NCBI GenBank assembly: GCA_900465685.1
Contig: UEGR01000009.1
Span: forward strand, 65,703-129,702
From: Hyphomicrobiales bacterium
Lineage (GTDB): Bacteria; Pseudomonadota; Alphaproteobacteria; Rhizobiales; Rhizobiaceae
Direction: 5' to 3'
DNA length: 64,000 nt
The number at the start of each line of letters is the position of its first letter. Positions within the stretch are counted from its first letter, which is position 1. The notes beneath the pieces are model-generated. The model searched no databases, was not told the DNA's origin, and saw nothing but the letters and a program-made list of their open reading frames with translations. The translations under genes were made by a program, and so were the position numbers. Below are positions 53,767 through 63,644 of the stretch, piece by piece.

Positions 53767-54569
53767 TGGCTCCCAAGACCGATCAGGAACTGGTTGTTAA
53801 GGGCGTCAGCCGCACCTTCCCCGGCGTGCATGGCGGCAAGCCGACGCTGGCCCTGCAAGCAACCGATCTCATCATTCCAAAGAACGACTTCGTCACCATT
53901 CTCGGCCCTTCGGGCTGCGGCAAGTCCACGCTTCTGCGCATCATCGCCGGTCTCGACAAGCCGACGACGGGCACGGTGACGCTGGAAGGCAAGCCGGTTA
54001 CCGGCCCCGGTGCTGATCGCGGCATGGTGTTCCAGTCCTATACGCTGTTTCCATGGCTGACCATTCGTCAGAATGTCGGTTTTGGCCTGCGTGAAAAGGG
54101 CCTGCCGGAAAAAGAGGCCCGCGAAATCGTCGACAGCTATATCGACAAGGTGGGGCTGCGCGGGTTTGAAAATCACTGGCCGAAGCAGCTTTCGGGCGGT
54201 ATGCAGCAGCGCACCGCCATTGCCCGCGCATTGGCCAATGATCCAAAGATCCTGTTGCTCGACGAGCCATTCGGCGCGCTCGACAACCAGACGCGCGGCC
54301 TGATGCAGGAACTGCTGCTCGGCATCTGGGAGCGCGAGCACAAGACCGTGATTTTCGTCACCCACGATATCGAAGAAGCGATCTTCATGGCCACCCGTGT
54401 GGTCACGATGACCGCACGCCCCGGCAAGATCAAATCGATCACGCCGGTCGATATCGCGCATCCGCGTTCCTACCACGTCAAGGCAAGCCCGGAATTTTCC
54501 GAACTGCGCCTCAAACTGACGGAAGAAATCCGCAGCGAAGCCATTGAAGCAGCCAGGCAGGCTGCCTGA
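53766..54569 (+). CDS. ABC transporter ATP-binding protein (NitT/TauT type)
   Basis: A 267-residue ATPase. Walker A GPSGCGKST is at 47-55, signature LSGGMQQR near 143, Walker B LLLDEPFGALDN near 162 and switch histidine in THDIEEAIFMA near 200. The ATG shares its first base with the last base of the permease stop. The last 50 residues are a short family-specific tail. It powers the importer for the upstream binding protein. Confidence 0.92.
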   Translation: MAPKTDQELVVKGVSRTFPGVHGGKPTLALQATDLIIPKNDFVTILGPSGCGKSTLLRIIAGLDKPTTGTVTLEGKPVTGPGADRGMVFQSYTLFPWLTIRQNVGFGLREKGLPEKEAREIVDSYIDKVGLRGFENHWPKQLSGGMQQRTAIARALANDPKILLLDEPFGALDNQTRGLMQELLLGIWEREHKTVIFVTHDIEEAIFMATRVVTMTARPGKIKSITPVDIAHPRSYHVKASPEFSELRLKLTEEIRSEAIEAARQAA

Positions 54570-54605
54570 AAATAACGGTTTCTTGAGATTATCGGGTGAA
54601 TTATG

Positions 54606-54640
54606 AAAGGGCTGCGACATTCGTCGCGGCCCTTTCTTTT
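54606..54640 (+). terminator. Intrinsic terminator of the hut-linked ABC operon
   Basis: AAAGGGCTGCGAC-ATTC-GTCGCGGCCCTTT then TCTTTT, a 13-bp stem with one wobble. It ends the importer transcript just before the next gene, which must have its own promoter or depend on read-through. Confidence 0.85.
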
Positions 54641-54656
54641 CAGGACAGATTCCACC

Positions 54657-55538
54657 ATGGCCGTTACAGCAGAAGACCTCGAGAACCGTATTGTCTACGT
54701 CAACGGTGACTATGTTGCCGCGCGCGATGCCCGCATTTCCATTTTCGACCGAGGCTTCCTTTTCGGCGACGGCATTTATGAAGTAACCGCCGTGCTGGAA
54801 GGCAAGCTGATCGACAGCGGCCCGCATATGACACGCTTGCGCCGTTCCACCGGCGAAATCGGCATTCCGATGCCATTGAGCGAAGACGAGATCGTCGCGA
54901 TCGAGCGCGAGCTGGTGCGCCGCAACAATCTGACCGAGGGGCTGGTCTATCTACAGATCACCCGTGGCGATGGCCGCGACCGCGACTTTGTGCCGGGTAA
55001 AGGTATCAAGCCATCAGTGGTTCTGTTCACGCAGGAAGCCAATCTGCTCGACAAGCCTGCGCTGAAAACCGGCGCACGCGTGCTCTCGCTGGATGATCTG
55101 CGCTGGAAGCGCCGCGACATCAAGACGGTGTGCCTGCTGCCGCAAGCGCTCGCCAAGGAAATCGCCAAGAATGCCGGTTGCGATGAAGCCTGGATGATCG
55201 AGGACGGCTATGTCACCGAAGGCGCATCGTCCACGGCCTATATCGTGACCAACGACGATGTCGTCGTCACGCGCCCCAACAGCAACGCCATTCTGCCCGG
55301 CTGCACGCGCCTGTCGCTGCTGCAACTGATCGCGGAGACCGGCATGAAGCTGGAAGAACGCCTTTTCACCATCGACGAAGCCTACGCGGCCAAGGAAGCT
55401 TTTCTCACCAGCGCCGGCACATTCGTCACTCCGATCACCGTCATTGACGACAAGACCATCGGCACGGGCAAGCCCGGCCCTGTCGCCCAGCGCCTGCGCG
55501 AGATCTATCTCGATCACGCCCGCCGAACCGCGATCTAA
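54657..55538 (+). CDS. dat: D-amino-acid aminotransferase
   Basis: A 293-residue class IV PLP aminotransferase. ISIFDRGFLFGDGIYEV (26-42) and KTVCLLPQALAKEIAKNAG near 145, with the PLP lysine in DIKT, agree with D-amino-acid and not branched-chain transaminases; TEGASST near 180 binds the PLP phosphate. The start at 54657 lies 17 bases after the terminator, with AGGA upstream. It would interconvert D-alanine and D-glutamate, using 2-oxoglutarate or pyruvate. A branched-chain or aminodeoxychorismate-lyase activity is less likely. Confidence 0.85.
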   Translation: MAVTAEDLENRIVYVNGDYVAARDARISIFDRGFLFGDGIYEVTAVLEGKLIDSGPHMTRLRRSTGEIGIPMPLSEDEIVAIERELVRRNNLTEGLVYLQITRGDGRDRDFVPGKGIKPSVVLFTQEANLLDKPALKTGARVLSLDDLRWKRRDIKTVCLLPQALAKEIAKNAGCDEAWMIEDGYVTEGASSTAYIVTNDDVVVTRPNSNAILPGCTRLSLLQLIAETGMKLEERLFTIDEAYAAKEAFLTSAGTFVTPITVIDDKTIGTGKPGPVAQRLREIYLDHARRTAI

Positions 55539-55547
55539 CAAAGCAGA

Positions 55548-55575
55548 ACCGCGCCGGAATTGCTTCCGGCGCGGT
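55548..55575. terminator. Stem-loop between dat and gguB
   Basis: ACCGCGCCGGAA-TTGC-TTCCGGCGCGGT, a perfect 12-bp stem but no T-run. It lies between convergent genes and may end both transcripts. Confidence 0.6.
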
Positions 55576-55657
55576 CTGGAGCTTCGCCCGCCCCCCGACG
55601 GCGAAGCCGCAAAACATGTGACGCTGGCCTCCTTTGCAGGCCGCCAGAGTCAGAACA

Positions 55658-56851
55658 TCAGCGTTTCTGGTTGTAGACGTCGATACAGACCGCACCCAGC
55701 AGCACGATACCCTTGATGACCTGCTGATAGTCGATACCGATGCCGAGGATCGACATGCCGTTGTTCATGACGCCCATGATAAGCGCGCCGATCACTGCAC
55801 CTGTCACGCGACCCACACCGCCATAAGCCGATGCACCACCGATGAAGCAGGCTGCGATCACGTCCAGCTCGAAGCCGATACCGGCCTTGGGCGTTGCCGT
55901 ATTCAGGCGCGCCGCGAAAACCAGACCGGCCAGAGCTGCCAGCACACCCATATTGACGAAAGCGAGGAAGGTCAGTCGTTCGGTCTTCACGCCGGACAGC
56001 TTGGCCGCATGGCGGTTGCCGCCGACCGCATAAATCTGGCGACCGATCACCGTGCGGTTGGTGAGAAACGCATAGGCCGCAATCAGCACCGCCATGATGA
56101 TCAGCACATTCGGCAGTCCGCGATGCATGGAAATCAGGAGTGACAAATAGGCAATGGCCGCAAAGAACAGAATGTTCTTGATGACAAACAGGCCAAACGG
56201 CTCCGTTTCCACTTCATGCGCAATATGGCGCTGACGCGACTTCACATTCTGCCAGATCATGAAAGCGGCCAGCAGCACGCCGATGATCAGCGAAGTCAGA
56301 TAGACGCCGCCTGCCGTGGTGCCGAAAATTTCGGGGATGAAGCCCGATGAGAGCTTCTGGAACACGACCGGGAACGGGCCGACCGACTGGCCGCCGAGCA
56401 CCGCCAGCATCAGGCCCTTGAAGACCAGCATGCCCGCCAGCGTCACAATGAAGGACGGTATGTTGAAATAGGCGACCCAGAAGCCCTGCAACGCGCCGAT
56501 CAGACCACCAACCACAAGACAGAGAATGGCGGCAATCGGGAACGGGATGCCCCAATGCACCATCATAACCGCCGCCAGTGCGCCGACGAAACCACACACC
56601 GAACCAACCGACAGGTCGATATGGCCGGTCACGATGATCAGCAGCATGCCGAGCGCCATGATGACGATATAGCTGTTCTGCAGAACCAGATTGGTCAGGT
56701 TCAGCGGCTTCATCAGCACGCCGCCCGTGACGATCTGGAAGAAGATCATGATCGCGACGAGCGAGAGCAGCATCCCGGATTCGCGCAGATTGTTCTTGAG
56801 ATAACGCCCCACGCTGCTCGTCTGGCTGCTTCCGATAATATTCTCGCTCAT
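55658..56851 (-). CDS. gguB: Sugar ABC transporter permease GguB
   Basis: A 397-residue membrane protein of the XylH/GguB group with about ten helices. [19 protein letters not shown] near 76 and the C-terminal [21 protein letters not shown] near 338 are the permease signatures. Its ATG overlaps the gguA stop by four bases. It forms the channel of the ChvE-dependent importer for galactose, arabinose and related sugars. Confidence 0.92.
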   Translation of the reverse strand: MSENIIGSSQTSSVGRYLKNNLRESGMLLSLVAIMIFFQIVTGGVLMKPLNLTNLVLQNSYIVIMALGMLLIIVTGHIDLSVGSVCGFVGALAAVMMVHWGIPFPIAAILCLVVGGLIGALQGFWVAYFNIPSFIVTLAGMLVFKGLMLAVLGGQSVGPFPVVFQKLSSGFIPEIFGTTAGGVYLTSLIIGVLLAAFMIWQNVKSRQRHIAHEVETEPFGLFVIKNILFFAAIAYLSLLISMHRGLPNVLIIMAVLIAAYAFLTNRTVIGRQIYAVGGNRHAAKLSGVKTERLTFLAFVNMGVLAALAGLVFAARLNTATPKAGIGFELDVIAACFIGGASAYGGVGRVTGAVIGALIMGVMNNGMSILGIGIDYQQVIKGIVLLGAVCIDVYNQKR

Positions 56852-58440
56852 TGCCGTTTTCCCTTGTTCCGCATGATGGCGCGCATGATGTTTTCCTGCG
56901 TTGCCTCTTCGCCGGCGACTTCGCCGACGAAAGCGCCTTCATGCATGACGACGATGCGGTCGCAGATGCCGATCAGTTCCGGCATTTCCGAAGAAATGAC
57001 GACCACGCCCTTGCCGCTCTCCGCCAGTGAATTGATGATGGTGTAAATGTCGTATTTCGCGCCGACATCGATGCCGCGCGTCGGCTCATCGAGGATGAGC
57101 ACATCCGGTCCCGTGAACAGCCATTTCGACAGCACGACCTTCTGCTGGTTGCCGCCCGAAAGCGTGCCGGTCTGCTGAAAGACATTGTGGCTGCGAATGC
57201 TCATCTGGTTGCGATATTCACCGGCAACCTTCATTTCGCGAATATCGTCGATGACGCCCTTCGGGCTGACGCCACGCAGATTGGCCAGCGAAACGTTACG
57301 CGCAATGTTTTCACCCAGAACGAGGCCGAGCTTCTTGCGATCCTCGGTCACATAGGCAAGCCCGGATTTGATCGCGCGCGCCACGGTGGAAATATCAGCA
57401 GCCTTGCCGTTGATACGCGCCTCGCCGGTGATATTCGTACCCCACGAACGCCCGAACAGGCTCATCGCGAATTCAGTGCGGCCAGCGCCCATCAGGCCTG
57501 CAATGCCGACGATTTCGCCCGCCTTGACCTTGAACGACACGTTCTTGACCGAATGCCGCTCTGGGTGCAGCGGATGATAGACGGACCAGTTGTCGACCTC
57601 CAAAATCACGTCCCCGATCTTCGGGTCACGCTTCGGATAGCGGCTTTCCAGATCGCGATCGACCATCTTGCGGATGATATCGTCTTCCTCGACCTCACCT
57701 GCATGACAATCAAGTGTCGCCACGGCCTTGCCGTCGCGCAGCACTGTGATCTTGTCGGCAACTTCGCGAATTTCATTGAGCTTGTGCGAGATCAGGATCG
57801 AGGTGATGCCCTGCGCGCGAAACTCCTTCAGGAGCGTCAGAAGCGCTGCACTGTCCGTTTCGTTCAGACTGGCCGTCGGTTCATCGAGGATCAGCAAGCG
57901 CACGCGCTTTGACAAGGCCTTGGCGATTTCCACCAGCTGCTGCTTGCCGATACCGATATCGGTGATCAGCGTATCGGGCGATTCCGACAGGCCGACCTTT
58001 TTTAAAAGTTCCCGCGTGCGCATATGCACGGCACTGCGGTCGATGACGCCACGGCTCGCCGGTGGATTGACGAGGAAAATATTTTCCGCAATCGACATCA
58101 GCGGGATCAGCGCCAGCTCCTGATGGATGATGACGATGCCCAACGCTTCGGAATCATTGATGTCGCGAAACTGCCGTTCTTCTCCGTCGAAGAAGATCGA
58201 ACCTTCATAGCTGCCATGGGGGTAGACCCCCGAGAGCACCTTCATGAGTGTGGATTTGCCAGCGCCATTTTCGCCGACAAATGCGTGAATCTCCCCCGGC
58301 ATGACCGTGAAATTGACGTCGCTCAACGCCTTCACGACCCCGAAGGATTTGCTGATGCCGCGCATTTCAAGAATAGGTTTGCCAGCCGCGTTGTGCTGGC
58401 CTCCCTGCTCCTCAAGCGGGACAGGATTGGCTACATTCAT
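56848..58440 (-). CDS. gguA: Sugar ABC transporter ATP-binding protein GguA
   Basis: A 530-residue double ATPase. The first domain has Walker [10 protein letters not shown] (56-64) and an EPTASLNE Walker B region near 186; in the second the P-loop is GLMGAGRTE near 309 and the signature LSGGNQQK near 415, as usual for sugar importers. GGGAG lies seven bases before the start. It provides energy for the GguB permease and is part of the ChvE set. Confidence 0.93.
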   Translation of the reverse strand: MNVANPVPLEEQGGQHNAAGKPILEMRGISKSFGVVKALSDVNFTVMPGEIHAFVGENGAGKSTLMKVLSGVYPHGSYEGSIFFDGEERQFRDINDSEALGIVIIHQELALIPLMSIAENIFLVNPPASRGVIDRSAVHMRTRELLKKVGLSESPDTLITDIGIGKQQLVEIAKALSKRVRLLILDEPTASLNETDSAALLTLLKEFRAQGITSILISHKLNEIREVADKITVLRDGKAVATLDCHAGEVEEDDIIRKMVDRDLESRYPKRDPKIGDVILEVDNWSVYHPLHPERHSVKNVSFKVKAGEIVGIAGLMGAGRTEFAMSLFGRSWGTNITGEARINGKAADISTVARAIKSGLAYVTEDRKKLGLVLGENIARNVSLANLRGVSPKGVIDDIREMKVAGEYRNQMSIRSHNVFQQTGTLSGGNQQKVVLSKWLFTGPDVLILDEPTRGIDVGAKYDIYTIINSLAESGKGVVVISSEMPELIGICDRIVVMHEGAFVGEVAGEEATQENIMRAIMRNKGKRQ

Positions 58441-58892
58441 CGCTCACTCCCGACAGAGCGCCTCGCATCCCTCCGGATGCTCAACACGACGCTCCAAACC
58501 CTGTTGAACCCTGCCCATTCGAAGCCCCGTTGCCGTTGCTTTAACTGATGGCGCAGGATTTCCGAATGCCATTGCCTTCAGGCTAGAGCCTTGTTTCAGA
58601 ATGTGTTTTTAAACACGCACTAAAAAAGACAACGCTGTCAATCTTACGGCCTACCCCAGTTCAAAACTGAGGTAAGCTTGGGATTGAGGCAATGGCATTA
58701 CAGAAATTCGATGCTGTTTCAGGCGAAACCGGAACACTGCCGGATTTTCGGCCCGAAACCGCGCATATGCAAGGTGGTGTCGAACGCGCCGTCAAGCTGC
58801 ACCATCGGGCGCGTCCGCCTCCACTCTTTTTCAAGCGTAATCTTAATCGATCCTCGTTTCACGAGGATCGGACTATGCTCTGGAAGTCCAGA
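58441..58892. other. Spacer between chvE and gguA
   Basis: A 452-base stretch without a supported gene. It includes the stem-loop at 58848-58870 just beyond the chvE stop and an AT-rich piece (58580-58640, with TTTTTAAACACG). A plus-strand frame starting at 58692 with a GAGG-like site looks coding in its first 40 codons but continues as antisense over chvE and matches nothing I recognise. Confidence 0.4.
58848..58870 (-). other. Stem-loop after chvE
   Basis: A perfect 9-bp stem CGATCCTCG/CGAGGATCG with loop TGAAA, 22 bases past the chvE stop, without a T-run. It may slow decay of the chvE message relative to the gguAB part, which is common after binding-protein genes. Confidence 0.5.
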
Positions 58893-59957
58893 TTACTTGA
58901 TCTGGTCTTCCTTGTAGTAACCGCTGTCGATCAGAACCTGCTTCCAGTTCGACTTGTCGACGATAACCGGCTTCAGAAGATAGGCTGGCACAACCTTGAC
59001 GCCATTGTTATAGGTCTTGGTATCGTTGACTTCCGGTTCCTTGCCGCTCATCAGCGCGTCGACCATATCGACGGTGACCTTGGCCAGTTCGCGGGTGTCC
59101 TTGAAGATCGTCGCGGTCTGTTCACCGGCGAGGATCGACTTGACCGAAGGCACTTCGGCGTCCTGACCGGAAACGACCGGCATCGGCATGTCGCCGCTGC
59201 CATAGCCGACGCCCTTCAGCGAAGACAGGATGCCGATGGAGATGCCGTCATAAGGCGACAGAACCGCATCGACGCGCTTGTCCGAATAGAAAGCGGACAG
59301 GATGGAGTCCATGCGGGCCTGAGCCGTCGCACCGTCCCAACGCAGCGTTGCAACCTTGTCCATGCCGGTCTGGCCGCTGGCAACGACAACCTTGCCGCTG
59401 TCAATGTAAGGCTGGAATACGGACATGGCGCCATTGTAGAAGAAGTAGGCGTTGTTATCGTCCGGCGAGCCGCCGAAGAGTTCGATATTGAACGGGCCCG
59501 GCTTGTTCTTGAGGTCCAGAGCCGTTTCAATCGACTGCGCCTGAAGCACGCCGACCTGGAAATTATCGAAGGTCGCATAGTAATCGACATTCGGCGTATC
59601 GCGGATCAGGCGGTCATAAGCGATGACCTTGATGCCTGCATCATGCGCCTTCGCCAGCACGTCCGACAGCGTGGTGCCGTCGATGGACGCAACAACGAGA
59701 ACCTTGGCGCCCTTGGTCACCATGTTTTCGATCTGCGCCAGCTGGTTCGGCACATCGTCTTCAGCGTACTGAAGATCGGTCTGATAGCCGCGTTCCTTCA
59801 GAACCTTGACCATGTTGTCGCCATCCGCGATCCAGCGAGCCGACGACTTCGTCGGCATGGCGACTGCCACAAGACCTTTGTCTTCGGCGCGGGCGATGCC
59901 CGTGAAGGCAAGCGCGGCCATCGCGACTGCCAGGGTTAGAGTTTTCATGCCTGCCAT
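58893..59957 (-). CDS. chvE: Sugar-binding protein ChvE
   Basis: A 354-residue periplasmic binding protein, with signal peptide 1-24 (ARA cut). [21 protein letters not shown] at the mature start and [18 protein letters not shown] near 244 are the ChvE/XylF features; residues binding the sugar ring are probably the conserved R and D of this family. The start at 59957 (MAGMKTL) has GGGAG just upstream, the one at 59948 is the alternative. In Agrobacterium ChvE binds galactose, arabinose and glucuronic acid. No VirA-like sensor is nearby. Confidence 0.93.
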   Translation of the reverse strand: MAGMKTLTLAVAMAALAFTGIARAEDKGLVAVAMPTKSSARWIADGDNMVKVLKERGYQTDLQYAEDDVPNQLAQIENMVTKGAKVLVVASIDGTTLSDVLAKAHDAGIKVIAYDRLIRDTPNVDYYATFDNFQVGVLQAQSIETALDLKNKPGPFNIELFGGSPDDNNAYFFYNGAMSVFQPYIDSGKVVVASGQTGMDKVATLRWDGATAQARMDSILSAFYSDKRVDAVLSPYDGISIGILSSLKGVGYGSGDMPMPVVSGQDAEVPSVKSILAGEQTATIFKDTRELAKVTVDMVDALMSGKEPEVNDTKTYNNGVKVVPAYLLKPVIVDKSNWKQVLIDSGYYKEDQIK

Positions 59958-60117
59958 TGTTACACTCCCAAAAATTGGGACAGACTTCTCCACGAAGCCT
60001 GCCGTTCTCCCAAACTCCCGCTCCCCGCCCAAATTGTTGGCCAGCAGTTTGCGGAATGCCTCCAAGACCATGCCCGAAACCGGACATGCCTAAACCCAAA
60101 CAAATTGCGCGCCTCCT

Positions 60118-60750
60118 TCAGCCCGCAATTGCCTCCCATGCCGCGACAGCGCGCCTAGCGCGCTCACGCACATCGGCCACCGTGAAACCAGCCTTGTAAA
60201 GGCTTGATCCGAGGCCAAAACAGCTCACCCCTGCCGCGACATAGGTTGCGAAATCGCTTTCCGATACGCCGCCCACCGCGCCAAACGGAATATCCTTCGG
60301 CAGGACGGCGGAGACCGCCTTGATTCCGTCTGCGCCCAGCACACTGGCCGGAAAGAATTTCAGCGCCGATGCCCCTGCACGGATCGCCGCAAAGGCTTCC
60401 GTCGGCGTGAACACGCCCGGCATCGTCACCATGCCATGGCCGCCCGCGCGGCGAATGACATCCGGCTCGACATTGGGGCTGACCATCAGCCTGCCGCCAA
60501 CATCGTGCAGCCGGTCGACATCCTCGACGCTCAGTACTGTGCCGGCACCGATCAGCACATTGGCAGGCGCGAGCTTCGCAGCCTTGCCAATCGACACGAA
60601 CGGATCGGGCGAATTGAGCGGGATCTCGATGGCTTCAAAGCCCGTCTCGATCAGCGCCTCGACGATTGCTTCGCTTTCCTCTGGACGAATGCCGCGCAGG
60701 ATCGCGACCAGCGGATAGCGCAGCTTCGGCCATGCAACGCGCGCGCTCAT
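60118..60750 (-). CDS. dgoA: 2-dehydro-3-deoxy-6-phosphogalactonate aldolase
   Basis: A 210-residue class I aldolase of the KDPG/KDPGal family. Schiff-base lysine K131 lies in ALKFFPAS and catalytic E42 in AIEIPLNSP. It splits 2-keto-3-deoxy-6-phosphogalactonate to pyruvate and glyceraldehyde-3-phosphate. The start overlaps the dgoK stop by ATGA. Kinase-aldolase linkage distinguishes it from KDPG aldolase, which would go with Edd. Confidence 0.9.
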   Translation of the reverse strand: MSARVAWPKLRYPLVAILRGIRPEESEAIVEALIETGFEAIEIPLNSPDPFVSIGKAAKLAPANVLIGAGTVLSVEDVDRLHDVGGRLMVSPNVEPDVIRRAGGHGMVTMPGVFTPTEAFAAIRAGASALKFFPASVLGADGIKAVSAVLPKDIPFGAVGGVSESDFATYVAAGVSCFGLGSSLYKAGFTVADVRERARRAVAAWEAIAG

Positions 60751-61676
60751 TGGGCACCTCCCGCAAAGGCGTGCTTTGCCGCCATGAACAGGCCATCGCG
60801 CACCAGTTCGTCCGCCTCGACGCGCTTGACTGTCAGCCCGGCAATTTCAAGTGCGCTTGCATAGAGCCCGCCCATCATGCCGTCGGACAACAGCAGCACC
60901 TGCTGCGGCTTGCCGTAAAGCGTGCGCCCACCTGCAACTTCCAGCCCGATCAACAGGCCGGAAAGCCGCGCCAGCTGGTCGGTCGGCTTGCGGTCATGCA
61001 CAAGCCAGCCCGCACGAACCGAAAACAGCGCATTGGCGATCAGTTCCGGCGTTTCGAGCGAGGCTTTGACACCCGCCGCAAAAGCCGCTCCAGCCGGATC
61101 GACCTCGCCAGCGCCTTCCAGCGCACCGGCCAGCACCGACTTGTCTTTCAGGAGAGCGAACAATTCGCCCGTCATGAAGGTCCGGTAATCGGCGAGACCG
61201 CCATCGGCAATCCGCACCCATTTGGCATGGGTGCCGGGCATGACGACAACGGCGTCATGCGTGCCCCCATGCACCAGACCAAGCAGTTTTGTCTCTTCGC
61301 CGCGCATGACGTCGGGAGCAGCTTCGTCCCGCCGCGCAACGCCCGGCAGCATGATGACATGACGGCGCGCAGGTACGCGCACCGCAGCCTTCACAATACC
61401 GTCCAGCCCGGCAGGCAGGCTCATATAAGGTGCTTCGATCCAGCCGGTCCGCGAACCGGCCATGCCGCAGATCACCACCGGCAGATCGGCAGGCGCACCG
61501 AGCGTGGCCAGATGCCGTTCGAGCGTTGGCTCGAAACCGGCTTCCTTTGCCCGCAGCAAACCGTCATCGCCCCGGCTTTCACCCAGCACGGCACCGTCCG
61601 CATCCAGCGTCCAGAGCCGCAACCGGGTGGTGCCCCAGTCGGCGACGGCAGCAAAAGGCTTTTTATCAACAGCCAT
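60747..61676 (-). CDS. dgoK: 2-dehydro-3-deoxygalactonokinase
   Basis: A 309-residue sugar kinase. The nucleotide motif DWGTTRLRLW lies near residue 13, CGMAGSRTGWIEAPYM near 70 and VVMPGTHAKWVRIADG near 146. It phosphorylates 2-keto-3-deoxygalactonate, the product of galactonate dehydratase, and its gene lies 12 bases after the dehydratase gene. Confidence 0.92.
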   Translation of the reverse strand: MAVDKKPFAAVADWGTTRLRLWTLDADGAVLGESRGDDGLLRAKEAGFEPTLERHLATLGAPADLPVVICGMAGSRTGWIEAPYMSLPAGLDGIVKAAVRVPARRHVIMLPGVARRDEAAPDVMRGEETKLLGLVHGGTHDAVVVMPGTHAKWVRIADGGLADYRTFMTGELFALLKDKSVLAGALEGAGEVDPAGAAFAAGVKASLETPELIANALFSVRAGWLVHDRKPTDQLARLSGLLIGLEVAGGRTLYGKPQQVLLLSDGMMGGLYASALEIAGLTVKRVEADELVRDGLFMAAKHAFAGGAQ

Positions 61677-61688
61677 TCCGTGCCGACC

Positions 61689-63494
61689 TTAGTGATTGTC
61701 GCGCGGCACGCCGCGTGTATGCGCAATATCCTGATACTTGACGGCGTTTTCGAGAACCGCGCCAGTTTCCATCTGGCCGACAACGGCACGCTGGATTTCC
61801 TGCCAAGGCGTCTGGCTTTCCGGATATTTGAAGCCGCCAGCGGCTTCCAGAGCCTTGTGACGCGCAGCCAATTCCTCATTTGAAATCAGAATATCCGCCG
61901 TGCCGCGACCAAGATCGATGCGCACGCGGTCGCCGGTCTTGAGAATGGCCAGACCGCCGCCAGCAGCAGCTTCCGGCGAGGCATTGAGGATCGACGGCGA
62001 ACCCGACGTGCCGGACTGGCGACCGTCGCCAATGCATGGCAGCGAGCTGATGCCCTTCTTCAGCAGATAGTCCGGTGCGCGCATATTGACGACTTCCGCT
62101 GCGCCCGGATAACCGATTGGGCCAGCGCCGCGCATGAACAGAACCGTATGCTCGTCAATCTCCAGCGCCGGATCATCGATATTATGATGGTAATCCTCCG
62201 GTCCGTCGAACACGACCGCCTTGCCTTCAAAGGCATTCGGATCCTTGCTATCGGAAAGGTAACGATTGCGGAACTCGTCCGAAATAACGCTGAGCTTCAT
62301 GATCGCCGACGAGAAGAGATTGCCGCGCAGCACGCGGAAACCGGCATGCTTCTTCAGCGGCTGATCATAGGTCTTGATGACATTGCTGTCTTCAATCGTG
62401 GCGTTCTTGCAGTTCTCGCCAATGGTCATGCCGTTGACGGTCAGTGCATCCTCATTGATGAGGCCCTGCCCCATCAACTGGTTGACGACAGCTGGCACAC
62501 CACCGGCATGGTAATAATCTTCGCCAAGATATTCACCGGCTGGCTGGAGATTGACCAGAAGCGGGATTTCCTCGCCGTATTTCTGCCAGTCGTCCACGGT
62601 CAGCTCAACGCCGACATGGCGGGCAAGCGCGTTCAGATGGATCGGCGCATTGGTCGAGCCGCCAATGGCGGAATTGACGCGGATGGCATTGACGAAAGCA
62701 TCCTTGGTCAGAACGTCCGAAGGCTTGAGGTCTTCATAGACCATCTCGACGATACGGCGGCCCGTCAGATAGGCCACTTCCTGACGGTCACGATACGGCG
62801 CCGGAATAGCGGCGGAACCCGGAAGCTGCATGCCCAGCGCTTCAGCAAGCGAGTTCATCGTGGTGGCCGTGCCCATCGTGTTGCAATAGCCGGTCGACGG
62901 AGCCGAAGAAGCAACGAGCTTCACAAAGCCCTGATAGTCGATCTCGCCCTTGGCCAGAAGTTCGCGTGCTTTCCAGACGATGGTGCCCGAACCCGTGCGT
63001 TCGCCGCGGAACCAGCCGTTGAGCATCGGGCCAACCGAAAGCGCAATCGCCGGAATATTGACCGTCGCAGCAGCCATGAGGCAGGCAGGCGTGGTCTTGT
63101 CGCAGCCAATCGTCAGCACGACGCCGTCGAGCGGATAGCCGTAAAGCACTTCTACGAGGCCGAGATAAGCAAGGTTGCGGTCCAGACCGGCGGTCGGGCG
63201 CTTGCCGGTTTCCTGAATTGGATGAACCGGGAATTCAATGACGATACCGCCTGCCTCACGCACGCCTTCGCGGACGCGATTGGCCAGTTCCAGATGGTGA
63301 CGGTTGCAGGGCGACAGGTCCGAACCCGTCTGCGCGATGCCGATGATCGGACGGCCCGACTGCAATTCTTCCTGGCTCAGGCCGTAATTCATGTAGCGCT
63401 CGAGATAGAGCGCCGTCATGTCGACATTGTCAGGATTGTCGAACCATGCACGCGAGCGAAATTTTGGCGTTTTCGGAGTGACGGGCTTGTTCAT
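61689..63494 (-). CDS. IlvD/Edd-family sugar-acid dehydratase (galactonate/arabinonate)
   Basis: A 601-residue iron-sulfur dehydratase of the L-arabinonate dehydratase type. Cluster cysteines are C63 in [10 protein letters not shown]131 in [11 protein letters not shown] and C204 in [24 protein letters not shown] near 285 is the family signature. Members accept L-arabinonate, D-galactonate and D-fuconate. Because it lies with dgoK and dgoA and not with the L-2-keto-3-deoxyarabonate dehydratase gene, galactonate is the likely substrate in this operon, though arabinonate is still possible. Confidence 0.88.
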   Translation of the reverse strand: MNKPVTPKTPKFRSRAWFDNPDNVDMTALYLERYMNYGLSQEELQSGRPIIGIAQTGSDLSPCNRHHLELANRVREGVREAGGIVIEFPVHPIQETGKRPTAGLDRNLAYLGLVEVLYGYPLDGVVLTIGCDKTTPACLMAAATVNIPAIALSVGPMLNGWFRGERTGSGTIVWKARELLAKGEIDYQGFVKLVASSAPSTGYCNTMGTATTMNSLAEALGMQLPGSAAIPAPYRDRQEVAYLTGRRIVEMVYEDLKPSDVLTKDAFVNAIRVNSAIGGSTNAPIHLNALARHVGVELTVDDWQKYGEEIPLLVNLQPAGEYLGEDYYHAGGVPAVVNQLMGQGLINEDALTVNGMTIGENCKNATIEDSNVIKTYDQPLKKHAGFRVLRGNLFSSAIMKLSVISDEFRNRYLSDSKDPNAFEGKAVVFDGPEDYHHNIDDPALEIDEHTVLFMRGAGPIGYPGAAEVVNMRAPDYLLKKGISSLPCIGDGRQSGTSGSPSILNASPEAAAGGGLAILKTGDRVRIDLGRGTADILISNEELAARHKALEAAGGFKYPESQTPWQEIQRAVVGQMETGAVLENAVKYQDIAHTRGVPRDNH

Positions 63495-63596
63495 ATCTTT
63501 GTCCTGCTGGGTAAGAGGCCGCGCATTGCGACAACCTCGCTTCCTGATGCGTCGCGCCTATAGGGTCGCTACGCCGCGCTTTAACCGTTTGTTGCT

Positions 63597-63644
63597 AAGC
63601 ATGTCGTTGCTGGAAAACCGGTTCCCACTTTTCCGCGACATACC
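63597..63644. repeat. Rhizobiales intergenic repeat, variant form
   Basis: AGCATGTCGTTGCTGGAAAACCGGTTCCCACTTTTCCGCGACAT: a shorter relative of the GCATTTCC repeat, with ATGTCG facing CGACAT. It lies between the dehydratase and the galactose dehydrogenase genes. Confidence 0.7.

Noticed and set aside
62148-63563. A 471-codon plus-strand frame over the dehydratase gene
   Set aside because: Antisense to the iron-sulfur dehydratase with all cluster cysteines present; no protein family seen.
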